The notes beneath the pieces were generated by a model. The model was not told the origin of the DNA, ran no database searches, and saw only the letters and a program-made list of their open reading frames with translations. A stretch of DNA of 64,000 nucleotides, taken from assembly GCA_900542305.1 (NCBI GenBank), contig UQMU01000003.1, positions 39,565-103,564 of the forward strand. Reading direction: 5' to 3'. The position numbers and the translations under genes were made by a program. Each line of letters starts with the position of its first letter. The stretch's first letter is position 1. The DNA is from an uncultured Collinsella sp. GTDB lineage: Bacteria > Actinomycetota > Coriobacteriia > Coriobacteriales > Coriobacteriaceae. This document shows positions 7,774 through 16,163 of the stretch, piece after piece.

Positions 7774-8709
7774 CTAAAGCTCCGTTACTTCAACGCTGTT
7801 GTAGACCTCGTCCCAGCGATCCATGACCAGGTGGCCAGTCTTGGGATCCATGGCGTTGAGCTTGCCGCAGGTATTGGCGGTCTTGAGCACCGTGACGTCG
7901 TCGGCACCAGCCGCAATGGCATGCGCAAAGCCGGCGATGGTCGAGTCACCGGAACCCGTTGCGTTCACAGCCGCAATCGCGGGCGTCTTGGCGCGGAACG
8001 CGCGGCCCTCATGGAAGCCCACCGAACCGGCAGCGCCCATCGAAACGACAACCCAGGGAATACCGGCAAAGCGGTCATCGGCGGCAAGCGCCTCGCGCAG
8101 GGCATCGACATCATCGGTCGTAAAGGACGTACCCAGCAGGCCGTTAATCTCGGTCAGGTTGGGCTTTACGAGCTCAGGCTTAGCGTTAGACTCCAGCGCG
8201 GCCTCCAGCGATGCACCAGAGGTGTCGAGCAGCACCTTAGCGCCCGCCTCTTCGGCGATCTTGACGAGCTCGGCATAGTAGCCGGCATCGACACCACGCG
8301 GCAGCGAGCCCGAAAGCGTCACAACGTCCGCCTTCGCTGCAAGCTCGGCAAACTTGGCCGTAAAGGCCTCGAGCTCGGCCGGAGCGATCTGCGGGCCGCT
8401 CTCCAGCAGCTCGGTCTGATTGCCCTCGTTCAGAATATTCAAGCAAATGCGCGTCTCACCGGCGATGGGCACAAAGTCGTTCTTGACGCCGTCGGCATCC
8501 ATAAGCTCGGCCATATAGGCACCCATGTGGCCGCCGAGCAGACCGGTCGCGAGCACATCGTCGCCCAACTGCAGCAGCACACGGCTCACGTTGAGGCCCT
8601 TGCCGCCAGCGGTCTTTTCGGGCGTCACACGGTTAACATCGTCGATGATCAGCTTGTCGAGCTGATAGCGCGTATCAATCGACGGGTTCATGGTAACGGT
8701 CAGAATCAT
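7774..8709 (-). CDS. lacC: Tagatose-6-phosphate kinase (PfkB/LacC family), copy 1
   Basis: A 311-residue PfkB-family sugar kinase. It begins MILTVTMNPSVD-like, contains the TAGGKGLNVSRVL motif and ends with the catalytic NATGSGDSTIAGF anion-hole motif. As last gene of lacA-lacB-epimerase-lacC it most likely phosphorylates tagatose-6-phosphate to the 1,6-bisphosphate, though 1-phosphofructokinase activity cannot be excluded from sequence. The start at 8709 follows AGGAG; an upstream in-frame ATG at 8751 lacks a ribosome site. A close paralogue is at 33954-34889. The next step, an aldolase, is not encoded in the window. Confidence 0.88.
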   Translation of the reverse strand: MILTVTMNPSIDTRYQLDKLIIDDVNRVTPEKTAGGKGLNVSRVLLQLGDDVLATGLLGGHMGAYMAELMDADGVKNDFVPIAGETRICLNILNEGNQTELLESGPQIAPAELEAFTAKFAELAAKADVVTLSGSLPRGVDAGYYAELVKIAEEAGAKVLLDTSGASLEAALESNAKPELVKPNLTEINGLLGTSFTTDDVDALREALAADDRFAGIPWVVVSMGAAGSVGFHEGRAFRAKTPAIAAVNATGSGDSTIAGFAHAIAAGADDVTVLKTANTCGKLNAMDPKTGHLVMDRWDEVYNSVEVTEL

Positions 8710-8762
8710 GTTGAACTCCTGTTCCGGGGCGGCATGACCCGCCCCAAACATACGATAACTCG

Positions 8763-9644
8763 TTAAAGGATCTCGATCTCAAAGCCGCGGGTAACAGTCT
8801 CCCCCGGCTTAGCCACCAGGCAGCCACGCTTGTGCTCCAGAATATCGTCCTCGTCGGAGCAGGTGGACAGACCACCCCACGGTTCAACAGCCACAAAGTC
8901 GCCCTCTGGCTTGCTCCACACAATCAGGTACGGCATATCGGGGAACGTCAGGCGCACGCCCTTGTTCTCGGTTTTCTTGGTCAGCGTAACCACGCGGCTC
9001 TCGAGCACGTCGAAGATGGTCTCCGCGAAGTCAAAGAGTTCATGGGTAAGCGGCAGGTTCTGGCCGATCATGGGGTTCTTGCTGCGATGCTCAACATCAA
9101 TCAGGCCCGTCGAGGGAACGGCAGTACAGAGCTCGGTGGCCTCACGCTGTTCAAAACGGAGCTCGTAGTCGTCATAGGACTCGCCCTCGTCGAGCGGACA
9201 CTTAAAGCCGGGGTGACCGCCCACAAAGAACGGCATGTCCTCGGTGCCCTCATTGGTCACCTCGTACGACACGGCCACCTTTTCCGAATCAATCGTGTAA
9301 CGAGCAACGATCTTAAACGGATACGGGTACTGCTCGAGCAACTCGGCATGGTCGGTAGAGCTTAGGCTCAGCGCAACCATGTTGTCGCTCTGTTCCTCGA
9401 GCTTCCACTCCTGTTTGCGCGCAAAGCCGTGGCGGGCGAGCTTTACCTCGCGGCCGCCCATGGTCGTTGCGTGACCGTCACGAAGGCCACCGCAGATCGG
9501 GAAACAAATGGGCGCCTGCCCCGACCAGACCGCCGGATCACCCTGCCACAGGTACTCACGGCCGTTGGCCGCAATAGAAGTGAACGACCCGCCCGCCGTG
9601 CTCAGTGCTACGCGGATAGAACCGTTATCAAGAACAAACTCCAT
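8763..9644 (-). CDS. Aldose 1-epimerase family protein, copy 1
   Basis: A 293-residue galactose mutarotase-like protein of the short LacX-type branch. It has GREYLWQGDPAVWSGQAPICFP near the N-terminus, VKLARHGFAR, then GGHPGFKCPLDEGE, then the C-terminal VAVEPWGG motif. LacX-type proteins occur in lactose operons of lactic acid bacteria and probably interconvert anomers of galactose or galactose-6-phosphate. The start at 9644 follows AAGGGAAGG and places the protein 53 bp upstream of lacC. An almost identical gene order (epimerase then lacC) recurs at 33954-35830. Confidence 0.87.
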   Translation of the reverse strand: MEFVLDNGSIRVALSTAGGSFTSIAANGREYLWQGDPAVWSGQAPICFPICGGLRDGHATTMGGREVKLARHGFARKQEWKLEEQSDNMVALSLSSTDHAELLEQYPYPFKIVARYTIDSEKVAVSYEVTNEGTEDMPFFVGGHPGFKCPLDEGESYDDYELRFEQREATELCTAVPSTGLIDVEHRSKNPMIGQNLPLTHELFDFAETIFDVLESRVVTLTKKTENKGVRLTFPDMPYLIVWSKPEGDFVAVEPWGGLSTCSDEDDILEHKRGCLVAKPGETVTRGFEIEIL

Positions 9645-9762
9645 AGGAGCCTTCCCTTTCTTACGACAGCCCGCCAAGTCAATAGGGCCGATAGAAAACC
9701 GGCCCGCGCCCCTCACAGAAACGCGAGCCGTCAACGGACTAGTAAATTACGCCGGATACCCG

Positions 9763-10287
9763 CTAATCATGGTATTCGCCGCGGTCCCACTTCTCCAAGA
9801 ACTCGTCAAAGAAGTGCGGGTCAGCCTGAGCCTCGGCATCGGCCTTATTGCAGGCATCGATCTTGGCGATCAGGGCATCGTGCTCGGGAGTCTTCTCGTA
9901 GGGCTCCTCCAGGAAGGCAAGCATGATGTCGGCCATCAGGAACTCGCCGGTGATCTTGCCGCCAAAGCCCACGATGTTGGCGTTGAGCTCGCGACGAGCG
10001 TACAGGGCAGAGGTCATGTCGCGGACCAGGGCGCAGCGGGCGCCGGGAACCTTGTTGACGGCGTTGGTGATGCCGATGCCGGTGCCGCACAGGGCCACGC
10101 CAAAGTCGGCCTTGCCGCTGGCAACAGCCTCGCCCACGGCCTTACCGTAGATGGGATAGTGCGTACGGGTGTGGCTGTAGGTGCCGCAGTCGAGCACCTT
10201 GTAGCCAGCCTGCTCCAGGCGGTCGGCCAGATAGATCTTCTCGTCCGTAACGATATGGTCGCAACCGATTGCGATGGTCTTCTTCAT
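9763..10287 (-). CDS. lacB: Galactose-6-phosphate isomerase, LacB subunit
   Basis: A 174-residue RpiB/LacAB-family protein starting MKKTIAIGCDHIVTDEK. It keeps the catalytic-type CGTGIGI motif and the phosphate-binding THYPIYGKAVGE segment. LacA and LacB together isomerise galactose-6-phosphate to tagatose-6-phosphate in the cytoplasm. The length fits LacB (about 171 residues). It starts after AAAGGACG and lies 63 bp downstream of lacA. Confidence 0.93.
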   Translation of the reverse strand: MKKTIAIGCDHIVTDEKIYLADRLEQAGYKVLDCGTYSHTRTHYPIYGKAVGEAVASGKADFGVALCGTGIGITNAVNKVPGARCALVRDMTSALYARRELNANIVGFGGKITGEFLMADIMLAFLEEPYEKTPEHDALIAKIDACNKADAEAQADPHFFDEFLEKWDRGEYHD

Positions 10288-10350
10288 CAGAACGTCCTTT
10301 CGTCTGAATTCACAAGTTGAGGTAGAAGTTCGAGTTCTCGGTGGCTCTCG

Positions 10351-10779
10351 TTAGGCCATCTTGTTGAGCATGTCGACACGGATCTGGTGACGGCCGCCGG
10401 CGTACTGGGCGCGCAGGAACTCGCGGGCGATCTTCTTGGCGACCTCGGTGCCAACAACGCCCGGGCCCATGGTGACCATGCGCGAGCCGTTGTGCTCGCG
10501 GGTCATGTAGGCGGAACGCTCGTCGGAAATGTTGGCGACGACCATGCCCTTGATCTTGACGGCGGCCATATAGGAGCCGACGCCGTACTTATCGAATGCG
10601 AAGCCCTGGGAATCCTTGTGCTCCAGCAGGTCCTTGGCAACGGCGGTCGCGGAATCGACAAAGTCCGCGGCAGGGGTCTCGGAATAGTCGACGACCTCGT
10701 GACCGTCGGCGATGAGCATCTCCTTGATGGACTCCTTCATCGACATACCGTCGGCATCGGAAGCGATTACAACCCTCAT
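10351..10779 (-). CDS. lacA: Galactose-6-phosphate isomerase, LacA subunit
   Basis: A 142-residue partner of LacB, first gene of the operon, with MRVVIASDADGMSMKESI at the start and a conserved GGRHQIRVDMLNKMA end. LacA subunits lack the active-site cysteine motif of LacB; here the corresponding place reads FDKYGVGSYMAA. CAAGGAGG lies before the ATG. The upstream region carries one copy of the paired 21-bp dyad and GAACA-type inverted repeats. Confidence 0.93.
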   Translation of the reverse strand: MRVVIASDADGMSMKESIKEMLIADGHEVVDYSETPAADFVDSATAVAKDLLEHKDSQGFAFDKYGVGSYMAAVKIKGMVVANISDERSAYMTREHNGSRMVTMGPGVVGTEVAKKIAREFLRAQYAGGRHQIRVDMLNKMA

Positions 10780-10875
10780 GACATCCTCCTTGAGAGATAC
10801 GCAGGTGCGTAGTTTCTGTTTGGAAGTGTTGAATCGCGCTCAGGTCCGGGCATCTGAATGTGCGGTTCTTCACTG

Positions 10876-10949
10876 TTCATGTTTATTTGAACACATTCAA
10901 ACATCGGGTGCAACCATTATTTGTTTAACTTTGTTCTTTTTTGAACAAA
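10876..10949. promoter_or_regulatory. GAACA-type inverted repeats upstream of lacA
   Basis: Two dyads are seen: TTTGAACACATTCAAA at 10886-10901, and TTTGTTC with GAACAAA around six T at 10930-10949. In both the GAACA lies 13 bp after the start of a TTC/TTT box (10876 to 10889; 10930 to 10943). Related TTC..GAACA sites lie upstream of lacF and of the DeoR/LacR-like gene at 29514-30278, whose product is the likeliest binder. Confidence 0.5.
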
Positions 10950-10950
10950 T

Positions 10951-10982
10951 ACCGTTCACGGTTGATTGCCGACCGTTTGAGC
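10951..10982. promoter_or_regulatory. Paired 21-bp-spaced dyad element, lacAB copy
   Basis: ACCGTTCACGGTT starts at 10951 and ACCGTTTGAG at 10972, 21 bp apart. It abuts the GAACAAA box and lies 170-200 bp upstream of lacA, in the opposite orientation relative to the gene when compared with the galK copy. Confidence 0.55.
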
Positions 10983-11016
10983 CCGGCGCAGACGTAGCGA
11001 CCATGTGTTCAACAGA

Positions 11017-11055
11017 CAAAAGGGCGGCCGAGAACGTGCCTCGACCGCCCTTCTT
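11017..11055 (-). terminator. Terminator of the membrane-protein gene
   Basis: AGGGCGGCCGAG (11021-11032) pairs with CTCGACCGCCCT (11040-11051), followed on the minus strand by TTTTGT. Confidence 0.8.
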
Positions 11056-11086
11056 ACGGTTGATCTTCCAAAGATCGCTTTGCCGC

Positions 11087-12118
11087 CTACTCAGACTGCC
11101 CACTCTTCTTGGCATGTTTGGACGGAGCGCTCAAGAAACGACCCGTCAGATAGTTCGCGGGACCGGAGACATCGATCCCCAGCAGCACGTGTCCTAGCCA
11201 TAGGAACGCCACGAGCACCAGTAGAGGAATCACACACGAGGTCACGATCATCACGATGACGCCTTCGATGAGGTCGGTCACCTGCTGCACGATCTCGTCG
11301 GTCATCTGCTTGGCACCGCTGGTTACCGACGTAACCAGGCTCGAGGCCCCGTCAGTCAACTGCTCGAGCACGTTCTTGGACTCTGTGGACTCGGCCTTTT
11401 TCTTGTTCGATTTTGAGCTGGTCTCGCCTGACTTGTCCGTGGTATCGGTCTTTTCCGCAGCGTCCGCTGCCTTTTGCTCAGCTTGCTCAATACTTACGCG
11501 ATACGTTTCATCGACCTTCTGCGACACCCATACGCTCGCGGGCACAAGCGCCATGCCGATCACGGCAACCACCAGCACACGCGTCGCCACACGGCGCAGG
11601 ACAGCGCTCGTGCTCCAGCGCCCATGAACGCCAAGCGACACCGCAAAGAGCACCAACGCAAACGGGATTAAGATGCCCAAGCCAACCGACCACAAAATCG
11701 TGAGCAAATATTTCTCGAGGTAGAGCACGGCGAGCACGATGCCCAGGTTACCCGAAAGCTGCGCGAGCTGCTCGGCGACCGGCGTTCCCGTATCACCAGG
11801 CAGCGCGGTAATGCCCGCAGATAGCGCCACGCACGAGGTCGTGAGCGCCAAAACATTGCCCTTCTTTTGATCGATGACCTCGATGGTGGAGTCCCATGTC
11901 TTGGTATCGGCAAAATGCGGACGAGCTACAAAGCCCGACAGCAGCGCCAGCACCACGAGCGCAACGATAAAGCCAATCTGCAGCTTTTTGTTTGCGCACA
12001 CGACATCGGACAGGCTGGGCTGCAGCTCGGTTACCGTCGTGCGCTCGGTTATCTGGACAGGACGCCCATGAGCCATCTCGTGCGCGCCTCTTTTTTGTAT
12101 TGACCCGTTATCCGGCAT
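11087..12118 (-). CDS. Putative multi-spanning membrane protein of unknown function
   Basis: A 343-residue protein not recognised as a known family. Hydrophobic segments are visible near residues 47-64, 125-160, 178-200 and 285-315. Between the last two lies a polar Lys/Ser/Glu-rich stretch (about 215-250) that may be coiled or disordered, followed by repeated amphipathic VTSGAKQMTDEIVQQVTDLI helices. The ATG at 12118 has AGGAGG nine bases upstream. It stands alone, with its own terminator, between the lacAB operon and lacF; nothing in the context gives a function. Confidence 0.7.
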   Translation of the reverse strand: MPDNGSIQKRGAHEMAHGRPVQITERTTVTELQPSLSDVVCANKKLQIGFIVALVVLALLSGFVARPHFADTKTWDSTIEVIDQKKGNVLALTTSCVALSAGITALPGDTGTPVAEQLAQLSGNLGIVLAVLYLEKYLLTILWSVGLGILIPFALVLFAVSLGVHGRWSTSAVLRRVATRVLVVAVIGMALVPASVWVSQKVDETYRVSIEQAEQKAADAAEKTDTTDKSGETSSKSNKKKAESTESKNVLEQLTDGASSLVTSVTSGAKQMTDEIVQQVTDLIEGVIVMIVTSCVIPLLVLVAFLWLGHVLLGIDVSGPANYLTGRFLSAPSKHAKKSGQSE

Positions 12119-12210
12119 TTGGATACCTCCTCAGTCCGGCGTTTAATGCGAAAGAAAGTATACCCACCGAGCAAAAATCGAACGGGAGGACCAACGGAGC
12201 GCACCAAGAC

Positions 12211-12330
12211 TGTCCCCAATGACTAGTCGTTTAAGAACGTCCCCAATGACTATCACGGGATGAGTTGCGGTGGAATAGGGATTGTTTTGTGCCCGCCGGC
12301 CCCTATTCAGTCCCTATTTCACCGCAACTT
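12211..12330. repeat. Composite REP-like element (A plus B palindromes), copy 1
   Basis: Part A (12211-12252) contains TGACTAGTCGTTTAAGAACG between CCCCAAT boxes. Part B (12263-12330) has inverted arms AGTTGCGGTGGAATAGGGA and TCCCTATTTCACCGCAACTT. The same A-then-B pair occurs at 57925-58062, and A alone at 31602-31632. No coding potential is seen. Confidence 0.75.
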
Positions 12331-12343
12331 AGGCTGAGGGACA

Positions 12344-12375
12344 GAAAAGCCCTGCCGCGGGGTTGCGGCAGGGCT
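12344..12375 (-). terminator. Terminator of lacF
   Basis: AGCCCTGCCGC (12348-12358) pairs perfectly with GCGGCAGGGCT (12365-12375), followed on the minus strand by TTTTCTG. Confidence 0.9.
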
Positions 12376-12405
12376 CTTGGAAGGGGACTTGGTTGTGAGT
12401 GCGTG

Positions 12406-12744
12406 TTAGGCGAGCTTGGCCTCGAGCTCGGCGATGCGCTTATAGGCATCGATGGTAAAGCGGGTCTGCTTCTCCAGGATCATAGTGGTCATGAGAGTGT
12501 CCTGAGCGTGAGCCATGATGAAGGTCATCTCCATCTCGCCACCGCCGGCCTCCTGCGAAAGCAGTTTGGTCTGCGTGTCGTGGGCACCGATGAGCGCATC
12601 GCTGGCATCCTTGTGCAGCTGTTCGGCCTTCTCAAAGTCACCCTCGCGAGCAGCATCGAGCGCTGCAAGCAGATCGGTCTGGGCGTCACCTGCGTATGCG
12701 ACGATCTCGAATCCAACCATCGAGATTTCTTCTTTGGTTGCCAT
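12406..12744 (-). CDS. lacF: PTS lactose/cellobiose-type IIA component
   Basis: A 112-residue all-helical IIA of the lactose/chitobiose family. The phospho-acceptor histidine is H79 in IMAHAQDTLMTT, with D82 three residues on as the expected metal ligand of the trimer. It receives phosphate from HPr and passes it to the IIB cysteine. It is the only lactose-type IIA gene in the window although there are three fused IICB genes, so it probably serves all three. The ATG at 12744 follows AAAGGAACG. A double dyad element and GAACA boxes lie upstream. Confidence 0.93.
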   Translation of the reverse strand: MATKEEISMVGFEIVAYAGDAQTDLLAALDAAREGDFEKAEQLHKDASDALIGAHDTQTKLLSQEAGGGEMEMTFIMAHAQDTLMTTMILEKQTRFTIDAYKRIAELEAKLA

Positions 12745-12828
12745 ATTGCGTTCCTTTCACATATGAACCAATGGAGAGCATCGCGTCCGGGCATACGCGC
12801 TGCGTTGTGTATGACAGAAACAATAACA

Positions 12829-12917
12829 TTCAAACAAAAAAGAACAGCTCAAAACGTAATTTCGAGCTATGAACGGTCACTTTTCGCCCGTGAACGGTTT
12901 TTAAACCAATCTGAACA
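12829..12917 (-). promoter_or_regulatory. lacF upstream control region: paired 21-bp dyad flanked by two TTC-N10-GAACA boxes
   Basis: On the minus strand ACCGTTCACGG begins at 12898 and ACCGTTCAT at 12877, 21 bp apart. On the plus strand TTCAAACA-N5-GAACA lies at 12829-12846 and TTTAAACC-N5-GAACA at 12900-12917, one on each side, both with the same 13-bp spacing as the site at 30311. This suggests joint control by an activator-like protein and a DeoR-type repressor. Confidence 0.5.
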
Positions 12918-12958
12918 ATATCAAACACAATTATCGGCAACCCAAACAGGACCGCACC

Positions 12959-13963
12959 CTAACACAAATCGCGCACCGTATCGCCCTCTACGAGCACACC
13001 GGGGATCAGCATGTGCTCCACGCCAGACGCACCCCCATCGGCGCCGGCAATCTTGTCGACCGCCCACATGCCGACGCGCTTGTTGTCAAAGCGCACCGTG
13101 GTCAGGCGACGGTCGGGCACGATATCGCCCAGGCTGTCATCAACACCCACCACGCTCACGTCCTCGGGCACGTGCTTTCCGCGCGACTCGAGTCCGCGAA
13201 TGCAGCCGTAGGCCATGGCGTCGTTGGAAGCATAAATGGCCGTACAGGTCGGATCGTCCGCCAGAGCCTGACCGGCAGCATACCCGCTCTGTGCCGTCCA
13301 ATCGCCACGAACGAGTCGCGGTGGCTCGATGCCATGCGCGCGCAATGTCTCGCGCCAGCCTTCCTCGCGCCGCATGCCCGAAAGCGAGCGCTCGGGACAC
13401 GAGATAAAGTGCACGGTCTTGTGTCCCTGCCCCAGCAAGTACTCGACAACCTGGCGTGAGCAATCGAGCTGATCGTTATCGACCGTCGAGCACAGTGGGT
13501 GCTCCAGCATGGTAACGAGCACCGTCTGCATGCCAGGTAGCGGCTCGAAGGTGCCAAAGTCCGCCGGCATGCGATTCATGATCACGACCATGCCGTCTAC
13601 CGGCAGCGCGCTCATACGCGACGATGCGCTCTCGAGGGTATAGGGATGTCCATCTACTTTAGTGAGTGTGATGGCATAGCCATGTTTGTCGGCCGCGGCG
13701 GCAAAGCCCTCCATACGGTCGAGGTTGCCGGTACCGGTAATGTTGAACATGGCGACGCCGACGGTCTTAAACTTGCCACGGCGCAGCGATCGACCGGCGA
13801 AATTGGGGCGATACCCCAGCTCGCGCATGGCGGCACGCACGCGTTCCTTGGTCTCGGGGCGCACACTGGGCGAATCGTGCACGGTGCGCGAGACCGTCTG
13901 CTCCGAAACGCCCGCGAGGCGCGCCACGTCTTTGACGGATACCGATTTTTTAACAGCGGCCAT
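12959..13963 (-). CDS. LacI-family regulator of lac module 1
   Basis: A 334-residue LacI/GalR repressor with helix-turn-helix VKDVARLAGVSEQTVSRTVH, hinge YRPNFAGRSLRRG and a sugar-binding domain containing DGMVVIMNRM and VSVVGVDDSLGD. It is divergent from the IICB and 6-phospho-beta-galactosidase genes at 14321-17603. The gap holds two AATGTTAACGTTGCCATT-type sites, different from the operators of the other three LacI proteins. The ribosome site is weak (AGAAAGATCG). The effector is likely a sugar phosphate or galactoside of this module; this is inferred from position only. Confidence 0.9.
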   Translation of the reverse strand: MAAVKKSVSVKDVARLAGVSEQTVSRTVHDSPSVRPETKERVRAAMRELGYRPNFAGRSLRRGKFKTVGVAMFNITGTGNLDRMEGFAAAADKHGYAITLTKVDGHPYTLESASSRMSALPVDGMVVIMNRMPADFGTFEPLPGMQTVLVTMLEHPLCSTVDNDQLDCSRQVVEYLLGQGHKTVHFISCPERSLSGMRREEGWRETLRAHGIEPPRLVRGDWTAQSGYAAGQALADDPTCTAIYASNDAMAYGCIRGLESRGKHVPEDVSVVGVDDSLGDIVPDRRLTTVRFDNKRVGMWAVDKIAGADGGASGVEHMLIPGVLVEGDTVRDLC

Positions 13964-14054
13964 AGGTCGATCTTTCTATGTCAACGATGCCATTGGTGGC
14001 ACCCTACGCAGTCAAATGAAACGTCTTCAAGTATATCTAACGCCTCCCCCACCA

Positions 14055-14085
14055 TACGCTCACCACCCAAAACCTACCGTTCACC
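14055..14085 (+). promoter_or_regulatory. Paired 21-bp-spaced dyad element, lac module 1 copy
   Basis: TACGCTCACC at 14055 and ACCGTTCACC at 14076 are 21 bp apart; the first half is the more degenerate. Lies between the LacI gene and its divergent IICB gene. Confidence 0.5.
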
Positions 14086-14121
14086 GACATTTTTGCTTCC
14101 CCAAACGGCTTTTTGCGCCCA

Positions 14122-14139
14122 AATGTTAACGTTGCCATT
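14122..14139. promoter_or_regulatory. Putative operator O1 of lac module 1
   Basis: AATGTTAACGTTGCCATT. Its inverted partner lies 120 bp downstream at 14242. It shares the TGTTAACG left half with the gal operators but has a different right half. Confidence 0.6.
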
Positions 14140-14241
14140 GCGCAAACACAGAGCCACCGGGCGGCTCAAACGTTTACGCATAAGGAATCGACGGTTCGCA
14201 GGCACAGGAACCACCGGTTCGCGTCTTTTTTTGTGTCGCAA

Positions 14242-14259
14242 AATGGCAACGTCAACATT
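14242..14259. promoter_or_regulatory. Putative operator O2 of lac module 1
   Basis: AATGGCAACGTCAACATT, the reverse complement of the O1 sequence with one mismatch; 62 bp before the IICB start. Confidence 0.6.
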
Positions 14260-14320
14260 TTGGCAACAGAACGCCAAAAGCTACCATCGTTGCTAACCCA
14301 CCGACTCTTAGGAGCATTGC

Positions 14321-16096
14321 ATGGAGCAACTCATCGCCACCATCGAAAAAGGCCAGCCCTTTTTCAACGCGATCGCCCGCAACAAGTACCTCAAGGCGAT
14401 CCGCGACGGCTTTATCTCCGTCATCCCCATCATCATCTTCTCGTCCATCTTCTGCCTGGTAGCCTCGGTCCCCAACATCTGGGGTTTCTACTGGCCCGAT
14501 GACATCAACAACGCCCTGTGGAAGTGCTACAACTACTCCATGGGCATCCTGGCCATCGCCTGCGCCGCCACCACGGCCAAGCACTTCGCCGACGCGCAGA
14601 ACCGCGACCTGCCCAAGAACAACCAGATCAACTTTATCTCGTGCATGTGCGCGGCCATCATCGGCTTCTTGCTCCTTTCGAGCGACACGATCGCCACGGA
14701 CGCTGCCAGCGGCTTCAACACCACCTACCTTGGTTCCAAGGGCCTGCTGACCGCCTTCATCGCTGCGTTTGTGACCGGCATCATCTACAAGTTCTTCATT
14801 AAGCGCAACATCACCGTCAAGATGCCCGAGCAGGTTCCGCCCAACATCTCGCAGACCTTTAAGGACATCATCCCCTTCTCCGTCTGCATCACCGTCTTTT
14901 GGGTCTTTGACATAGCCTTCCGCGCTGCTTTTGGCTTCTGCTTTGCCCAGGGCGTCATCCAGGTGTTCCAGCCCCTGTTCACCGCTGCCGACGGCTACAT
15001 CGGCCTCGCTGTGATCTACGGCGCCATGAGCCTGTTCTGGTTCGTCGGCGTCCACGGTCCCTCGATCGTCGAGCCCGCCATCGCCGCCGCCCTCGTTGCC
15101 AACATGACCGACAACCTGGCTGCGTTCCAGGCTGGCCAGCACGCTTCCGCTGTCCTGACCCAGGGTGCCCAGTACTTCGTCGTCTGCATGGGCGGCACCG
15201 GCGCCACACTCGTCCTGGTCTTTATGTTCTGCTTCCTGGCCAAGTCTCAGGAGATGCGCGCCGTCGGTAAGGCCGCCATCGTCCCCGTGTGCTTTGCCGT
15301 CAACGAGCCGCTGCTGTTCGCCGCACCCATCGTGCTCAACCCCGTCTTCTTTGTCCCGTTTGTCTTTGCCCCGATCGCCAACATCTGGATCCTCAAGATC
15401 TTTATCGACTTCTTGGGCATGAACGGCTTTATGTACACCCTGCCTTGGACCGTCCCCGGCCCCATCGGCACTATCATGGGCTTGGGCTTCCAGCCGCTCG
15501 CCTTTGTGATGCTCGCCATCATCCTGATCGTCGACTTTGCCCTGTACTACCCGTTCTTCCGTGCCTATGACGCCCAGAAGTGCGCCGAGGAGGCCGAGAT
15601 CTCCCAGGAGGAGCTCGCCGCCAAGAACGCCGAGAAGGCCGCCAAGCTCAACGATGCCTTCCAGGGCAAGGCCGATGCCAAGAGCGTTGCCGCCGGCGCT
15701 GCCGCCGAGGCCGTGAAGGCTGACGCCCCCGCCGCTTCCGCAGCACCCGCTGCCGAGGCTACGACCGCCAGCGACCTCAACGGCAAGCGCGTGCTCGTGC
15801 TCTGCCAGGGTGGCGGTACCTCGGGCCTGCTCGCTAACGCGCTGGCTAAGGCCGCCAAGGAGCGCGGCATCAATCTTGAGACCGCTGCCGAGGCATATGG
15901 CAACCACGTCGACATGCTCCCCGACTTTGACCTAGTCGTCCTGGCCCCGCAGGCTGCCAGCTACCTGGCCGACCTGCAGAAGGACTGCGAGCGCGTGGGC
16001 AACAAGTGCGTCGCCTGCCGCGGTAAGCAGTACATCGAGCTCTCCCAGAACGGCGACAAGTCTCTCGCCTTCGTCTCCGAGCAGCTTTCGAAGTAA
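14321..16096 (+). CDS. lacE: PTS lactose-type fused IICB component, module 1
   Basis: A 591-residue membrane permease. Residues 1 to about 430 form the IIC domain with about ten membrane segments and the motifs VHGPSIVEP and FAVNEPLLFAAPIVLNP. An Ala/Glu-rich linker follows, then a IIB domain whose phosphocysteine is C495 in VLVLCQGGGTSGLL. It imports and phosphorylates a beta-galactoside such as lactose at C6. A Shine-Dalgarno AGGAG precedes ATG 14321. The hydrolase gene follows after a 67-bp gap containing a hairpin. Substrate choice between lactose, cellobiose and other beta-glycosides is inferred from the LacG-like partner. Confidence 0.9.
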   Translation: MEQLIATIEKGQPFFNAIARNKYLKAIRDGFISVIPIIIFSSIFCLVASVPNIWGFYWPDDINNALWKCYNYSMGILAIACAATTAKHFADAQNRDLPKNNQINFISCMCAAIIGFLLLSSDTIATDAASGFNTTYLGSKGLLTAFIAAFVTGIIYKFFIKRNITVKMPEQVPPNISQTFKDIIPFSVCITVFWVFDIAFRAAFGFCFAQGVIQVFQPLFTAADGYIGLAVIYGAMSLFWFVGVHGPSIVEPAIAAALVANMTDNLAAFQAGQHASAVLTQGAQYFVVCMGGTGATLVLVFMFCFLAKSQEMRAVGKAAIVPVCFAVNEPLLFAAPIVLNPVFFVPFVFAPIANIWILKIFIDFLGMNGFMYTLPWTVPGPIGTIMGLGFQPLAFVMLAIILIVDFALYYPFFRAYDAQKCAEEAEISQEELAAKNAEKAAKLNDAFQGKADAKSVAAGAAAEAVKADAPAASAAPAAEATTASDLNGKRVLVLCQGGGTSGLLANALAKAAKERGINLETAAEAYGNHVDMLPDFDLVVLAPQAASYLADLQKDCERVGNKCVACRGKQYIELSQNGDKSLAFVSEQLSK

Positions 16097-16105
16097 GTAA
16101 CGCGT

Positions 16106-16141
16106 AAGGGCCAGCCGACCATCCACAGCCGGCTGGCCCTT
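16106..16141 (+). promoter_or_regulatory. Intercistronic hairpin between IICB and hydrolase genes, module 1
   Basis: AAGGGCCAGCCG (16106-16117) pairs exactly with 16130-16141. There is no T-run, so partial termination or mRNA segment stabilisation is likelier than full termination. Equivalent hairpins of unrelated sequence sit between the paired genes of modules 2 and 3. Confidence 0.6.
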
Positions 16142-16163
16142 CGATTTAGACGATTGGATCATC

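Noticed and set aside
14252..15907. 551-codon minus-strand frame opposite the IICB gene of module 1
   Set aside because: It is the complement of a strongly supported PTS gene; its Gly/Asp/His-rich composition is typical of shadow frames in high-GC DNA.
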